A stretch of 64,000 nt of DNA from Poecilobothrus nobilitatus (taxonomy: Eukaryota > Arthropoda > Insecta > Diptera > Dolichopodidae), in the NCBI GenBank assembly GCA_947095535.1, contig OX352773.1:215532093-215596092 (forward strand). The letters are read 5' to 3'. Position numbers and translations under genes: made by a program. The notes beneath the pieces are model-generated. The model was not told the origin of the DNA, made no database searches, and was given only the letters and a program-made list of their open reading frames with translations. This document shows positions 11,271-22,589 of this stretch, piece after piece. How positions within the stretch are numbered: position 1 is the stretch's first letter; each line of letters opens with the position of its first letter.

Positions 11271-11456
11271 TAATGCATTTCTCTGTCACATAAATATGGA
11301 CAGCAAATTACACAGCCTTTCCTGTTCAGTTGTGGCTGTAAATGACGTAAGGGGGAATAACTCTTACAATGTGTGTGGAAATTGAACCCACACTTCCTCG
11401 GTGTTTACAGCGAATTTTATACGCTCGTCTCTTACCCACTAGGCCACCGAAGTCCC
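11271..11456 (-). mobile_element. tRNA-derived SINE-A copy 1
   Basis: On the - strand: GGGACTTCGGTGGCCTAGTG, GGTAAGAG (A-box region), GTATAAAATTCGCTGTAAAC, then GTGTGGGTTCAATTTCC (B box, CGA to CAA). These are followed by ACATTGTAAGAGTTATTCC, an ACAGCCACAAC tail region, GGAAAGGCTGTGTAATTTGC and a final GTGACAGAGAAATGCATTAA, with an A run. Pol III boxes and A tail together mark a SINE. Confidence 0.85.
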
Positions 11457-11459
11457 ATT

Positions 11460-12285
11460 ACATGCCTTTTTGTTTATCCTGAGATTTTAAATAAATGATA
11501 GAAATTTGGTAATAAATGATACTTGGTAAAAATTAAAAGTTTGAAAAGTTTCACACCGTTATACTTTATTGAGTGCTTATAGTTATTCACCTTATTTCCT
11601 TTATATACAATTTTTATTAAAAAAGTAGTGAAAAAATGGGTGAAAAGCTGAATATTAAATTTAAAGAAATGGACAAATTTTTTCGATAAAAATATAATTT
11701 TTTTAAAATTGTCTAACTTGCTATTTTTATAATCAATATTAATCTTTATTTTTTCTTTTATTAGTTAAAGATTTAGTGTATTTATATTATATTGCAATAA
11801 CGATTACAATTTATCATTACTTTATCATTATATGTCTTTTTAATTTTCTTGAAAATTTATGGTAAATGTGTTTAACCACAAAAAACCGATAAATCAAATT
11901 GGGATAGATGTAGGACAAATGTTGTAGTAGTCTAGGAGGGTCTAAAAATAAAAACTTTTAAACAAAAAATTTGTAAAGTTTTTATTTTGGCTAAAAGTAA
12001 AAACTAAGTTAATTTTTCTTCTGTTTTTCTTTTCTTTCTTCTGTCTCTTAATTTCCAAAAGTTATGAACAAAAATAATAAAATAAAAAGAATCACAAAGA
12101 CATCTAGTGCCTATTATAATCATACACGATAATACAAATAAATTAGAACAAAAAACAAAAAAAAAAATATTTCATTTGTTAAATTTAGGGTTATCTTCTA
12201 GGAGTTTTGGGTTGTCCTTTTTGATTTTTATTTGTTTTGTTTTTTTTTTTTACTTTTCTTTTGGGTATTATCCTGTTTTAATTTT
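11460..12285. other. AT-rich intron sequence, nothing recognised
   Basis: No repeat family, box pair or coding signal seen. A T-rich tract at 12226-12290 leads directly into the Helitron-like element. Confidence 0.5.
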
Positions 12286-12290
12286 CTTTT

Positions 12291-13832
12291 TTATACCCGT
12301 ACGATAGGATCGGGTATAATAAAATTACTCCTCCGTTTGTAACACCTCGAAATAAGCGAGCTAGATATACCTTCAAAGGTATGGATCGGATCAGAAAAAA
12401 ATTCTAAGACTTTTGAGCCATGTCCGTCCGTCCGTCCGTCCGTCCGTCCGTCAGCACGCTAACTCAAAAACTAAGAAAGCTAGAATCTTGAAATTTACAC
12501 AAAATATTTTGGGAGTAATTTGTAGGTTCCCTATTTTTTTTGGTTGAGTTTGGACCAAGCCTTAGGGTAGCTCTCGAACACCTAACTTTTAGATCCCGAC
12601 ATTTTTTTTGCAATAGAGCTATGAAATTTTAACTACTGATAGATCTCACAAAAATATTAATTTTATTTTTAATAACTTTTTTTTGTAGCCCTACCCGTTA
12701 CGGAGCTACAGCTCCCCAAAGGTTCAAAAAAGCTCTATATTTAAATTGTTATAGCACAAGTTGTATAAGGTATATCTTCATTTTGAAAACGGCAAACGAT
12801 TACTACTTTTAAAAATATATATATTACTACTTTTAAAAATATATATACAATAAATATATATTTGTGGCATACGGTGTCTTAATTTACCGTTATGCGAAAC
12901 TCAAATTTTGCAAAATCCTTTAACCCTTCTATCTTCTAAACGGTTTAAGTTGGAAACCTGAAATTTTGACACAAGTTAGATCTTTGAAAATAAGTATGAG
13001 TCATTTCAGAAATTTTTTTTGTATCACCCCCCGTTTAGGAGCTGTAAGGGGTCAAAAACTGAAAATTTGCTATTTTTAAACACCTGTAACTTGAACACCT
13101 GTTAAAATTTTTTTGAAGTAATACACAAAAATTAAAGCTTCAACATTATACTCTTATTTCTGTTAACAACTTTTTTTAATAATATAGGGTTACTTTATAA
13201 TTGACGAAAGTGTTACTTGATTTTTTGCATTTTGTTTTACTCGATAATTTGAAATTGTTGAGGATATAATGCGTAGTACAAAAAATTGTAAGTAAATAAA
13301 CAACATAACGGTTGCTTGAAGAATTTTTATTTATATGATATTGATATATATACATACGTATATAATATCATGTTTATTTACATATCGTATATGTCACTAG
13401 TGAATGAATTATATATGTATATTATATAGCGCCGTATTTACATACATATATGTATTTTATTGTACTTATAAGAAATTATTCTATGAATGGAAATATTTAT
13501 AAAGAAATTACATTTATTATTTTGTACTAAGTAAATTTAATATACATTTACCGCTTAGTATTAAATGGTACTATAGAATATTTGAAAAAGTTTTGGATTG
13601 ATAATCGTTATGTGGAAGGTTAGAATTTGCTTTTGAAGAATGTATAAACATATAGTTTGAATATATCTACAACCCATAGTTCGAGAAATTATAAAATTCA
13701 CCCAAATTATTTTAAAATACTAAAATATTAAAAAAATAATATTGTAAGCAGAGTAACAGGCTGTGAACATACTAACGGTTCGTACGGGTATCTAAGAGTT
13801 GACAAAGTCAACTGTATTCTTCCTCGTTTTTT
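12291..13832 (+). mobile_element. Full-length non-autonomous Helitron/DINE-1-like element, copy 1
   Basis: 5' end TTATACCCGTACGATAGG folds with ATCGGGTATA. It is followed by AAGCGAGCTAGATATACC, GGATCGGATCAG and GAGCCATGTCCGTCC with a GTCC array (12421-12451). The interior is non-coding, with phrases GTTACGGAGCTACAGCTCCC and ACCTGTAACTTGAACACCTG. The 3' end has GTTCGTACGGGTATC, a GTTGACAAAGTCAAC hairpin and TGTATTCTTCCTCG. Head, GTCC block and terminal hairpin match fly DINE-1 architecture. A near-identical inverted copy at 45075-46662 confirms both boundaries. It carries no transposase and must have been mobilised in trans. Confidence 0.8.
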
Positions 13833-13839
13833 TATTATT

Positions 13840-16800
13840 TTTTTCTTAACAAATTTTTTGATACCTAATCAAACAAAAATTCATTTTTCGATTTTTTTTT
13901 TCATTAGTTTTCTTGAATAAAAATTGGGATTTTATCTTTATCCTGATTATATTTTACGAATTTTCTTATAGTTACAAAAATGATGTCCTTTTATGTTGAT
14001 GAACTAAATTAAATTGAAATAATTTTCTTTGGGGGAACTAAATTACAAAATTTTCTTTTATTTTTTTTTTTTTTTTTTGTTAGATTATTAAATTTAGTTT
14101 TTGAATTAGTCGTATATTGTTATTGGTATATATTGTATCAATTTGTTTATAATGTTATAAACTTTTATAAACTTAAAGAAATTATATTGAAGAAAACTTT
14201 TAAAGTTAATGGAATAACAATGGTTAATTGAAGAAACGTAAAAATCTCAAACCACATGAAAAATGAATTGAATATATTAGTAAGTTTCAAGTAAAAATAT
14301 TGTCGTCTTATTGAATAAAATCAAAATTTAATGATTTATTTGGAAAAATTATTTTTTAATTATGTATTTTCTTTTGGGAAGATACAATTTACTCAATCCC
14401 AACGTAAATTAAGTGAATCTCAGTAGCTTGCACTTACTTCGAATATAAAAATGTAGATAATTTGTAAAAATTATCAAAATGAAAATCAAGCAATTAAATT
14501 GAAGAATTAGAAGATTTAATATGCATATAAATAAAAAGTTTAATTTAATTAATTTTAAAAATAACATAATACAAGTATTAATTATTAGAGCTTAACAGTA
14601 TAAAAATTGCGGAGGCAAAATTTAATGTATTTTGTGTATAATGATTTTCCAATATCCAAATATAAGTATTGAAAGTATTATCATTTTTAAAATGAAACGC
14701 CTCTGAGATGATTTTACAGATTTTCTTTAAAGCTACCAGAATTTTCTTAGAATCGACCTTCTTAAGGTCATATATCCTAAGACAAATGACTATTTTGTTA
14801 TCTGTTTAATATTTCCTGTGAGCTTCCTAAAGAAAACAGAATAGTCCTCCAAATCTCATATTTTCCTTTTTACAGAATTTTGTATTTACATACTAAACAA
14901 GAAAGTTTTTTTTATTAGATTTCTAAGTAACTACTTAGTATATATTAGTACCTTTTTCTTAGTAAATTTAAGAATTATTGTATTTTTAATTTGAAAAATT
15001 AATTTTAAATTTAAAATTGTCACTTTAAAAGGTTTTGACAAAACATTTATCATTAATTCTTCAATCAGAGCAGAACTAAAAAATAAAATAAAAAAAAACA
15101 AAACAAATTAAAAAAAATGTCATGTCAACTTATGATTCTCCCTGACCTATTTTATATCTACTTAAACATGTATTGCGGTTGGTCCTATAAAAATTTATTT
15201 CATTTTTTTCTTTTTTTGATCCAATTCAAGTGTCAACATTTTTATTTCACATTTCATATATATATATATATATATGAAATATATATTTCTGGTATTTATA
15301 TATATATGTATACGGTAATGAGCACTCATGTTATTTTGTACTTAAGGTTATAAATCTTAGTTGAATCATTTCCAAAAAAACAAAAAAGAAAAATTGATAA
15401 AAGTTGAAAACACAAAATATGAATCTTTTTTTTTTGCTTTCAGTGAAAAAAAAAAATATACAACAAATTTTTGACATCAGTATTTAGATACCTACTTTCA
15501 CAAATAATTGGATTGAGTCCAGAAAAAAAAAATCTGAATTTAAAAATTTCAGTTTCTTTGCTTTAAATATAAAAACTTTAGATAAGGACATTATTATTTT
15601 GATAGAACATTCCATATAGATTTGTGCTAGAATATAAATCGAAAACAAAAATAATCAGCCATAGTAAAAGTAAATGATTGTATGGAATGATTCAGTATGG
15701 AATTAATGATTAAGTATGGAATTCTATGCAAATATTTAAAATCCATAATAAGGATACATTACTGTTACCACCATATAAAATTGAAATGATCCACTTCATT
15801 CTTATAATACAGTTTAAATGAAGTTAATGATAAATGGATAGATAGGCATTTTTTAATAAGAATTTTATTCAAAAATAAAAATTGAAACTGAAATCTTAAT
15901 TTTCATTAAAATGCTAATATATATAAAATTACATGAAATTTTTATTAAAATGTTAATATTACTAAAATGTTCATTTAGATACAATAATCAAAAACCTTCA
16001 GTTTAAATTTATTAATTAAGCAAGTGAAAAATATTAACATAACCTTCGACCTATTATGATTAAAAACTTTTTTTAATTTAAAATATTCAAGTCATAGCCA
16101 ATAATCCGTGATATTAATTTCAGTAACAATTTATGTTATTATTTTTTCACTCTTTCATATTCAAAATTCTGAAAAACTTTCAATGTCAATTTAACAAAAA
16201 AAAATCTTCCTACAAATTTCAGGGTAAAATATTTATTATATCTTTTTAATAAGAAATTTTCAATAATTTGGTAATCTTTACAAAAAAACTTGAAGACAAG
16301 AGATATTTTCAATCATTGAATTCTAATTAACTAGAAGAATTTGGTGTGCTTTTCTATTTATGGGAATACAATAATATTGAAATTTAATCCTTTGAGATTA
16401 AAATTTTTTTTATTTGTCTCCAATCTTTCATATTGAAATTTAAATTTCTGTGTTTTACATTCTGAAATCTAATTAAAAATCATTAGGTTACAACTTATCA
16501 TTCTTAGAAAATTGTTTTAAACTAAAAATGTACTACTTCGAACTTAATGCTATTAATTTGTTTAATAAATCAATTTTCTTTTCAATATTTTGCTAGCAGA
16601 TTCACTACAAGTATAAAAATATTACATTTTACATGCATTTACATTGCATTTATAAATGATAAATCGGTAGTCAACCTATTAAACAATAATACTAAAATAT
16701 ATGCCAACTAAAACTCAGGCTCCTGAACAAATACACTTGTACGTAAGATCTATTCAATGTGTAGAAAAATATTGCATACATTTAGGCGAGTTTTATTAAC

Positions 16801-17640
16801 TGTTCACTATTTGGGGCTCCAAGTTCCCTAAAATGATGCATTTCTTAGCAAATTAAGTTTAAAATTATTAATTAAGGCAAATAATATAAAATTATTATGT
16901 AAACAAAAATCAAATTAATTCATTATTATAAACATAAAACAAAAAATTTTACACCTACTGTTTCGACTGTAAAAAAATAAATCGACTACTTACACTTTAC
17001 AGCAGCACATAAAATTTCTTGTTAAAAATCCTGAAATATATTCGAAAAAAAAAATTAAGTATTATAAATTTATATTGAAAAATTAATTTTTGTTCATCAT
17101 TTCTTTCCTTAATATCCTTAAAATAATTTTAATGAAGGAAAACTAATACTAAATTTTAACTCACTTTAACTACTATCTAAATAAATGTATTTATTAACAT
17201 TAATTTACACGTGTTCAATATGTAAATTAACCAATATCAATTGATGGGATTAAGCTTCTTTCTGTATGCAAAAATAATTTACAAAATAAGTCCAAAACAG
17301 CTTTGAAAAAAATTTTTTATACATGAAATTTGAATCTTGTAGTTATTTAAAAATTACCAGATTTCGTTTTGTTTTTAAATAAACAATTACTGATATGGGT
17401 AACTAGAAAGTTGAATAATTTTTGTTCCTAAAGTGTATCCTAATCACTTTATTATATAAAAATACAGTTATTACAAATTGCTAAAAAAAAAACTTTATTT
17501 TTTCAGCTTCAGTTTTTTTCCACCTTAATTCTTAATGAAAATTTTCAATTGCATAACTTTTAACCTTCTTTTTAAGTATCTAAAGTATCAAAAAGTTATC
17601 TGAACTTTAATCTGAATGACAAGAAAGTTTTATTTTTAAA
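13840..17640. other. AT-rich intron sequence with microsatellites
   Basis: It holds long A/T runs, a (TA)n tract at 15256-15277 and a second at 15298-15310. The open frame at 15117-15353 spans these low-complexity runs and is not a gene. The block at 14700-14850 is slightly richer in GC but shows no family signature. Confidence 0.5.
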
Positions 17641-17647
17641 AAAACAT

Positions 17648-18185
17648 ATTGAGGTGACCTTACTATTATTCGTATCTATGGGTTCGGGTCATAATATCGG
17701 TTGAGAAAATGTCGACTGGTGAAATGTTATTTAAGAAAAAATTTTCTGAAAATAAAACATTTACAACTTTATCGATTTTAACAACAACATATTTGGATAG
17801 TGAGGCTACAATCCCTAAACCGTCGCTAAATAAATTATTTGAAACCTGATTTGGCAACCATTTCTAAAATACTTCCGAATTATTTATTTTACATACACTT
17901 TACAACAACAAGATATTTAAAATAATTAGCTGATATTTTATAGTTTGTTACCAAAATCAAGTGTTAAATAATTTGTTTAACAGGATTTTGGGGAATTGTG
18001 ATAAACTACAGTCGATTTTTTCAATTGTCGGTAAATTATCAGTTGAAATTTTCTCAATCGGTATTTTTCTAAAAGTTGACATTTTCACTCATTCTATTTT
18101 TTTCTTAATTGATATTTACAATTTTATCGATACATGTATTATTAATACATATTGATACATGAGGCATGTGACCTCACTATAATAT
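17648..18185. mobile_element. Foldback-type element with inverted arms and a ~120-bp unit, just upstream of the dpr exon
   Basis: The left arm (TATTGAGGTGACCTTAC, TATCGGTTGAGAAAATGTCG, ACTGGTGAAAT) pairs with the right arm read in reverse complement (AGTGAGGTCACATG, ACCGATTGAGAAAATTTC, AACTGATAAT). Between them at 17780-17900 lies one unit of the family found at 22.9-23.3 kb: GAGGCTACAATCCCTAAACC, GCTAAATAAATTATTTGAAA, CCTGATTTGGCAACC, TTACATACACTTTACAACAAC. The element ends about 250 bp before the exon. Open frames at 17666-17857 and 17961-18155 lie in the arms and are incidental. Confidence 0.6.
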
Positions 18186-18437
18186 TATGTGTATAAAAGA
18201 AAAAAAAACTTAAATTAGACAAGTTTTTTTTTCTAACATTTTCTCATCTAAATTTTCTCAAAGTAAAATAAAATAAAGATATATGCCATTTCGTTATTTT
18301 TTCTTTTCGGGTTTCTTTTTACTAATTACAAAAAAAAAAAATTGTATCCTTCTTAAAAAAAAAAAATAAAAATTAATTATTTATTTATCAAAAAAAAAAA
18401 ACAAAAAATAAAATAAAATGTATAAATTTAATTACAG

Positions 18438-18508
18438 GTGAAACAACTTGGAAATAAATCTGTATCATGGGTTCGTGTACGAGATGGACACATATTGACT
18501 GTTGACAG
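18438..18508 (+). CDS. dpr11: Internal exon of a Dpr-family Ig-domain cell-surface receptor (dpr11-like)
   Basis: This is a 71-nt internal exon. It starts in phase 0 and ends in phase 2: 23 full codons, then AG as the first two bases of an Arg codon. The translation starts VKQLGNKSVSW and ends HILTVD. Dpr proteins are neuronal surface receptors with two Ig domains that bind DIP partners during synaptic matching. In that family this stretch is strands B-C-C' of Ig1, and the Trp (codon 11) is the invariant Ig core Trp. Its partner Cys would lie in the preceding exon. The acceptor is TTAATTACAG and the donor is CAG/GTAATT. The polypyrimidine tract is weak in this A-rich context. The GHILTVDR form, rather than the common HILTVG, points to the dpr11/15/16/17 type. 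The paralogue number is from memory and tentative, but family membership is firm. No flanking dpr exon is visible, so both neighbouring introns are very long. Confidence 0.88.
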
Positions 18509-18509
18509 G

Positions 18510-19130
18510 TAATTAAAAAGTTTTCATATAATAAATAAAAACAAATAAAAAAAAAAATATATAAGATACAATCAATACAAATAAAATTTAATTATAAAAA
18601 TAAATATTTTCATATTGAATTTGACATTACAATTAATTTGAAATATAGATAAAATACTAAAATATAATATATTACAAGAAAAAGATACTCAACAACAAAA
18701 ATAACTTTACAAAAAGATACATAAAAAGAAAAGAGAAGAAAATTGTTTCAATTAAAGAAATTTTAACTTTGAATTCTCTATCTTTTTTCGCAATTTCTTG
18801 AAGTAGGTAAAACATTTGTGGTAAAAGAAAAACTTTTTTGTGTTTTTTTTTCTGTGGTGGTTTTTAGATGATTATAAAGGATCAAATTTTTAAAAATGAT
18901 TACTTTTGTGAAACAGAAATGTAATAGATCCTTAATTTTTTTTTTTTCTTTGCTTTTAAATAATTATGAAACAAACAAAATAAAAATTGTTGTAATGCGA
19001 AACGGAGAAAACTACAAAGGCTGTCCAGTAATATTTTCGCTAGATACTTACCAGTTGTAAAATATATTATTAAGTAACTTGTGTTGTACAATACTGTCTA
19101 TATATCAAAAATGTAATTTTGTTTTTCTTT
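18510..19130. other. A-rich intron start, nothing recognised
   Basis: A- and T-rich sequence after the splice donor, with no repeat or conserved motif identified. Confidence 0.5.
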
Positions 19131-19133
19131 AAA

Positions 19134-19436
19134 TTAGGGGCATTTAAAAACTCGGAAAATTTCAAAAACCAATTTTTGGTTTTTTATAAAGCGAAAAACC
19201 GGTAAACCGATTTTTAATCGGTTTTTTCAATTATAGAGAAAACTACCTTGAGTATTACTTTAAATATACAATAAAATCTATCTTGAATATACCTGAGCTG
19301 TAAACCGTGGTCTCTACTCTCTACGTATTTTCTGATTTTCAATTTTTTTCGAAAAAAAACCGGTCTGCGGTTTTACGGTTTTACTAAATTGAATTAAAAA
19401 ACCGGTTAACCGGTTTCCGTTTCCACCTGTTTACAA
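19134..19436. repeat. Palindrome-rich repeat with AAACCGGT motifs
   Basis: GAAAAACCGGTAAACCGATT, AATCGGTTTTTTC, AAAAAAACCGGTCTGCGG and AAAAACCGGTTAACCGGTTT occur within 300 bp, in both orientations. The edges CTCGGAAAATTTC and GGTTTCCGTTTCC are roughly inverted. This looks like a decayed short DNA transposon or MITE. The family is not identified. Confidence 0.45.
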
Positions 19437-19439
19437 GCT

Positions 19440-20135
19440 GTCAGGCATATTACTATTTTAGTTTGGTCTCTAATTAAAATTCGATATTTTTCAATATAAA
19501 TACGCCGATATTTAGCAAAAAATTGGTTTTTTTATATCTGATAGATTAAGAAGAGATCTTTTACATTATCTAGTTCAATTTTAAAAATTAACAGCTGTAT
19601 ATTTTTATATTTTATAACAAACAAGTTTTTGAAAAAAAAAACCTGTATCTACATTTACCATATTAAATTATACCAAAAATTTCATACAAAAATAATAAAA
19701 CTAAAAATATTTAAAAGGTAATATTTGACATTGACACACTGGCAAGTGAATCATAAAAAGATCCATCATAATTTCTTAATTTGTTGTTTTGTTTCTTACT
19801 CCATATTTTTCTTTCTATAAAAAACCTAGAAAATTCTTAAATTTTTTTCTTGTTGTCAAAACTATCATAACTCTTAATTTATTTTGTAAAATACCTGTAA
19901 CCTACACAAATATCAATCAAATTTACCTATACAAATATTATTATTAATGTATAATAGAGCTTAAAACAAAAGAGTTCTTAAAAAAATATTCATTAAGACA
20001 CAAAAAGTCCTTAAAAAAAAATTCTCTGAGTTTGAATTTATCCAAAAATACAGTGTGTGTTAAAAATATAAGCTAAGATATTAAAATTTGTAATTTGTAA
20101 TTTTCTATAATTTAAAAAAAATGAAAATTTTTTTT
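19440..20135. other. AT-rich intron sequence, nothing recognised
   Basis: Long A/T runs without any feature I can support. Confidence 0.5.
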
Positions 20136-20139
20136 TTTT

Positions 20140-20320
20140 AGTACATTTTTCTGCCACATAAATCTGAACAGGAAATTAAACAGCCTTTCCTTTTCAAGTG
20201 TGGCTGTAAATTTCGTAAGAGAGAATAACTCTTACGACGTGTGTGGAATTCGAACCTACATTCCCTAGGTGTTTACATCATATTTTATACCCTCTTACCC
20301 ACTAGGCCACCAAGGCCCCT
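20140..20320 (-). mobile_element. tRNA-derived SINE-A copy 2
   Basis: - strand order: AGGGGCCTTGGTGGCCTAGT, GGGTAAGAGG, GTATAAAATATGATGTAAAC, TGTAGGTTCGAATTCCACAC (intact B-box core), GTCGTAAGAGTTATTC, GGAAAGGCTGTTTAATTTCC, TGTGGCAGAAAAATGTAC, A-rich end. Same family as 11271. Confidence 0.85.
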
Positions 20321-20329
20321 ACAATGACA

Positions 20330-21600
20330 ATTAAAAAAGCGATGTTAATTAAAAATACATTTCAGAAAAAAAAAATTTTTCAATAATCTCTTTTTAAAAC
20401 AGTCAAGTTTTTTGGTTCGTTCTATTAACTCGTAGATGATTTCTGTAGAAATTAATTTAAGAGAACAAATCAGAACCATAAACAGGAGCTGTCTAGGCAA
20501 TTTCAATATTACACATGTTTACTGATAAGTCTAGTAATGTTGAAAAGACGAAATACTTTTAACATATTGCAGCAAATTTAAAACAAATTTTAAAGATTTT
20601 TAAAAAAAACTGTAGTACCTATTTTAATTGTTTTTTAAGTTTTTAACTTAGAAAATCAGTTATTTTTAATAAATTACAAATAATAACATACAATTAATTA
20701 ATTTTCTTTAATGAACTTAATAATAAAAATCATTTAAGAAATAGGCATTATTTAATGAGTTTTAAACTTTTTTTTAAGTCATATTTACCGATCGCATACA
20801 TTGTAATATTTAAGGTTATAAGGTTATTATTATACATATAATAAGGTTAATTTATTGTATATCTGTCTGTCTTTATTAAAAAATATTATAAAGTAGTTTT
20901 TAAAAAAAGGTGGTCCGGCAAACTTTTAACTTTTAGATTAGGACCTCATTTTCACACGATTTTTTTCGTAAATGATTTAAAAACATTTCTTTTTCGAATT
21001 TATAATTTTGTGCAGGAAATGTACAATATATAATATATGTAGATAATATATAAAATGAACAAATATACAGATAATATAGTTATATACATATTTCATTTTT
21101 ATTGCGCCTTTTGAATTTTAAAAAGTAAGTAAAAAACATTTATATTAAGTTTTTTTGGACTGTATGCGCGTACCACTTTTAGCTGTCAATCAATATTTGT
21201 AAATAACCCTATTAAAAGTTTTTCTATTCCTGCGACCGGTTCTGTGTTGGATATATCTGACTTTTTTAACTATTTTGTACATAAGCATAATATTTTTTTA
21301 ATATTTTTATTCCAAGATAAATTTAATACAATATAGTTATGCTCACAATTACACAAATAACTATAATTAAAGTAAAATTTAATAAAGTTATTTAAATATT
21401 TATGCAAAGGATTATTTTGTTATAAATATAACTTAAAATCTTCTTTTAGAGATAATTTAGGAAAAAAATATTGATCCTAAATTTTGTAAAGAAAAACAAG
21501 AAAAAAACAAGAATGTAATTAAAAAAGTATTATACAATATTTATAGGATTCATAGATTTAAAAGGTTTAATCCTATAGATTTTTTTTTTAAATTTCTCTC
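20330..21600. other. AT-rich intron sequence, nothing recognised
   Basis: A few GC-richer words (GGTGGTCCGGCAAAC at 20910, GACTGTATGCGCGTACC at 21157) but no repeat mate in the window, tRNA boxes or coding frame. Confidence 0.5.
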
Positions 21601-21626
21601 AATATTTCTTTGAAAAATTTTTTTCA

Positions 21627-21950
21627 AGCGATTGTATACAGTATAACACAGAAATTTACGTGATTTAAAATTTTTAAAAAATTATGCTTACTAAAATTAA
21701 TAGAAATCTTGGTAAACAAAGTTATAATGAGAGAGTTGAATTGCTCGCTATTTAGATCTTCAACATGGCTGTAGAAACCAACATCAACAAGTGGTTTTTT
21801 AACTTGCCTCTGTAAGAAGCTGAACACCAGCATTTATTGCTCTGATGAATCTGATGTTGCAGCTCTTTGTATCACAAAAAAATCACTCGTATTCTTACGA
21901 AGCAAATGCTGCCATTCAACAAGGCTTCCTTCCTCTCCTCACGTACCCTT
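21627..21950 (-). pseudogene. Unrecognised, mostly open - strand frame (possible decayed coding relic)
   Basis: On the - strand one frame stays open for about 105 codons with a single TAA just before 21833. It contains LVEWQHLLRKNTSDFF, then after the stop MLVFSFLQRQVKKPLVD and GFYSHVEDLNSEQFNS. In DNA this rich in A and T, stops are expected about every ten codons, so this openness and the local rise in GC suggest former coding sequence, perhaps a transposon. I recognise no domain or catalytic motif. The + strand frame at 21845-22057 overlaps part of it. Confidence 0.3.
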
Positions 21951-22064
21951 TTTTTACATCAAAAAACTACTCTCAAAAAACAAAATCCAAAATTGAGTTT
22001 AATATCATAATTTTTGTAATAATTACTACTTCCTACAGTAACCTTTACTTCAATTAACACGTCA

Positions 22065-22580
22065 TGTCGAAATATAGAAGCATTAATATTTTTTTATAGA
22101 TATCTTGTAGGTAATTGCATTTGATCTGTGGAACTTGAATTAATAATACTGCCCTTTAAATAATTCAAATGCAACACTAGGAAAGCTTTAAAATTATTTT
22201 TCTGAATTAGCATTTTACTTGTAATAGTTATAAGAGGTAACGATATTTTAATTGAATAAAATTTATTGGTTATATGGATAGTAATTTAATAAAAAAAAAA
22301 CATTAAGTACACATTTCACAAAAGTGAAAAACGTTAATATTTTCAAAACGTTTTTTTCTATAAATTCTCATTGAAGATCTTGATACACAGGTTATTGAAT
22401 AATTATATTTTTTTTTCCAAATAATTTATTTAAATTTGAAACTTTTAGAACTAAAAAATATTTTAACAAACCTCGGATATTTATTGATAATTTTTAATTT
22501 TTAATTCCCTGTCTTGAACACATATAATATTTTATCTGTGAGTTATTCATTTGGCAATTTCTAAATGCTGTTTATTTGTA
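22065..22580. other. AT-rich intron sequence, nothing recognised
   Basis: No repeat partner or coding signal seen. Confidence 0.5.
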
Positions 22581-22589
22581 TAATAATAT

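Larger units (their letters stand above)
1..18437 (+). other. Inferred intron upstream of the dpr exon (partial, 5' end outside window)
   Basis: No exon-like sequence with conserved coding signal was found here. The stretch ends at the AG acceptor at 18436-18437. That it is intron follows from the phase-0 internal exon downstream and from the lack of any alternative gene. It holds the Jockey fragment, repeat B, several DINE-like elements, one SINE-A copy and a foldback element, all listed separately. Confidence 0.65.
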
